Under the pieces are notes generated by a model. It saw only the letters and a program-made list of their open reading frames with translations. It did no database searches and was not told where the DNA came from. A stretch of 52,500 bases of DNA from Symbiodinium natans. Taxonomy: Eukaryota; Sar; Dinophyceae; Suessiales; Symbiodiniaceae. A program made the translations under genes and the position numbers. Of this stretch, positions 51,578 to 52,500 are shown one piece after another; position 1 is the first letter of the stretch; every line of letters begins with the position of its first letter. The DNA lies in assembly GCA_905221605.1 (NCBI GenBank), contig CAJNDS010000802.1:537501-590000 (forward strand), read 5' to 3'.

Positions 51578-52500
51578 ATGAATTGGACTGCAAAGGACTG
51601 GGCTAGCGTCACAGTGTGGCGAGCCACATCCATTGCCTTCATTTGTCCATCTTGGGGGTCTTGCGAGGATGCTGTGGTAGTGCTGTGGTTGTTGTACGGC
51701 TCGTATATTAATTAGTTTTTGTTTTATGTCTCAAGATCCACTCTGTGAGGACAACTACTTGTTCGAGACAATGTGGGACATCAGCATGATTGCCCCTTGG
51801 AGATGCAGTTGGGAAATTGGGAGTCTCAGGTAGATCAGGTAGAGCGAGTGTCCATGTTGATGGTTGCTTTCTTCTGTTGATGACCGCATCAGGTGTGGCT
51901 CACATTCATTTTCGGGCTTCTTGTGCCTGGGCAGCAAGACAATTGAGTCGACTTGCACTGATTTCTTTGCGAATGGTCTCAATTACATTGAGTCCACAGA
52001 ATCAATCAAGTGTCCATTCCATGCCTACGTAACCCAACGTCCTTCTTTGGACCCTTTGTGTTCATGTTTTGGGCCTCCCACAAGGGGACCCGGCCTCCGC
52101 CGAACCCCTTCTATGGACCCAACGAATTCCCTCGAAACCCTCTATGACCCTCTGTGGACTTTAGCCGCTTTAGCCTGTTTGTGCCATGTATGCCGCTGGC
52201 ATGGCCCAGGACTGAACCCTCCATGGATCCCTGTGGCCCCCCCCAGAAAGCCACATAGATCTATGGAGGACCCCAACGGGGGTGCGGGGGAGCTGAGGGA
52301 TGTTCATGGGTGGTATACATGAGGTTCATCCCCATACTTGGGGCTTTGTGGGGACTGATCTCTGTCGGGCCAGAACTAGGCCTGGGATCCAGCCGGCGCT
52401 GGGATTGAAAAGCGGAGTGGGCCAGCAGCACCGAAGACGACGTTGGCCTGAGAATGCACCAAGGTTGAGGTCGGCCTGGGACAGCAAGCGGCGCGGGCCA
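51578..52500. other. No confident gene to window end
   Basis: Two overlapping plus frames (51790-52032; 51864-52322) remain open but lack motifs. The second reads IESTCTDFFANGLNYIESTE near 51945-52005. From 52040 onward the sequence is rich in CCC and GGG with repeated variants of CTATGGACCC/CCTTTGTG. Confidence 0.4.

Noticed and set aside
1-52500. tRNA, rRNA or bacterial promoter/ribosome-binding features
   Set aside because: No cloverleaf, rRNA core or operon structure was recognised by eye; a tRNAscan or Rfam search would be needed to exclude small RNAs.

Overview
The window looks like nuclear DNA of a dinoflagellate, most likely a Symbiodinium-type alga. Protein families are typically eukaryotic. 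Genes are cut into many short exons. Introns start with GC as often as GT. There are interstitial TTTAGGG telomere-type repeats and very long simple repeats. One intron class carries a 13-base match to the core of the dinoflagellate spliced leader. No rRNA, tRNA, CRISPR array or bacterial-style operon was recognised. Every gene with convincing exons lies on the + strand, head to tail, as expected of a dinoflagellate unidirectional gene cluster.

Layout. 1-561 is the 3' end of a gene with a PITH domain. About 0.8-5.8 kb holds little beyond weak exon candidates, a T-rich microsatellite and one AT-richer ORF. 6.2-12.35 kb is a ubiquitin-specific protease gene. All its catalytic boxes are present, but two PDZ-like modules lie between the N-terminal and C-terminal halves of the catalytic domain. 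13.49-25.55 kb is one long gene for a Lys/Ala/Pro-rich protein with acidic Ser/Glu tracts, resembling Nopp140/SRP40. Its large introns hold a decayed hairpin array (15.1-16.9 kb) and a 350-bp (CACACG)n tract. Its 3' half is a tandem array of about ten four-exon units. 26.2-28.05 kb is a multi-exon gene of unknown function. 28-43 kb contains scattered convincing exons of unknown genes, a 90-bp palindrome and much DNA with no clear content. 43.5-44.7 kb carries zinc-finger exons, followed by a 550-bp compound microsatellite and the last exon of another gene (ends 46162). A new gene probably starts at 46671. A third begins at about 48226 and leads into MFSD14/HIAT1-like major-facilitator exons (49.08-51.6 kb).

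The genes do not form a pathway. PITH and USP proteins both relate to ubiquitin/proteasome biology, but their adjacency may be accidental. Exon borders were chosen by eye from splice dinucleotides and reading phase, so most need transcript evidence. Where two halves of a gene join in phase this is stated; where they do not, the junction is left open.
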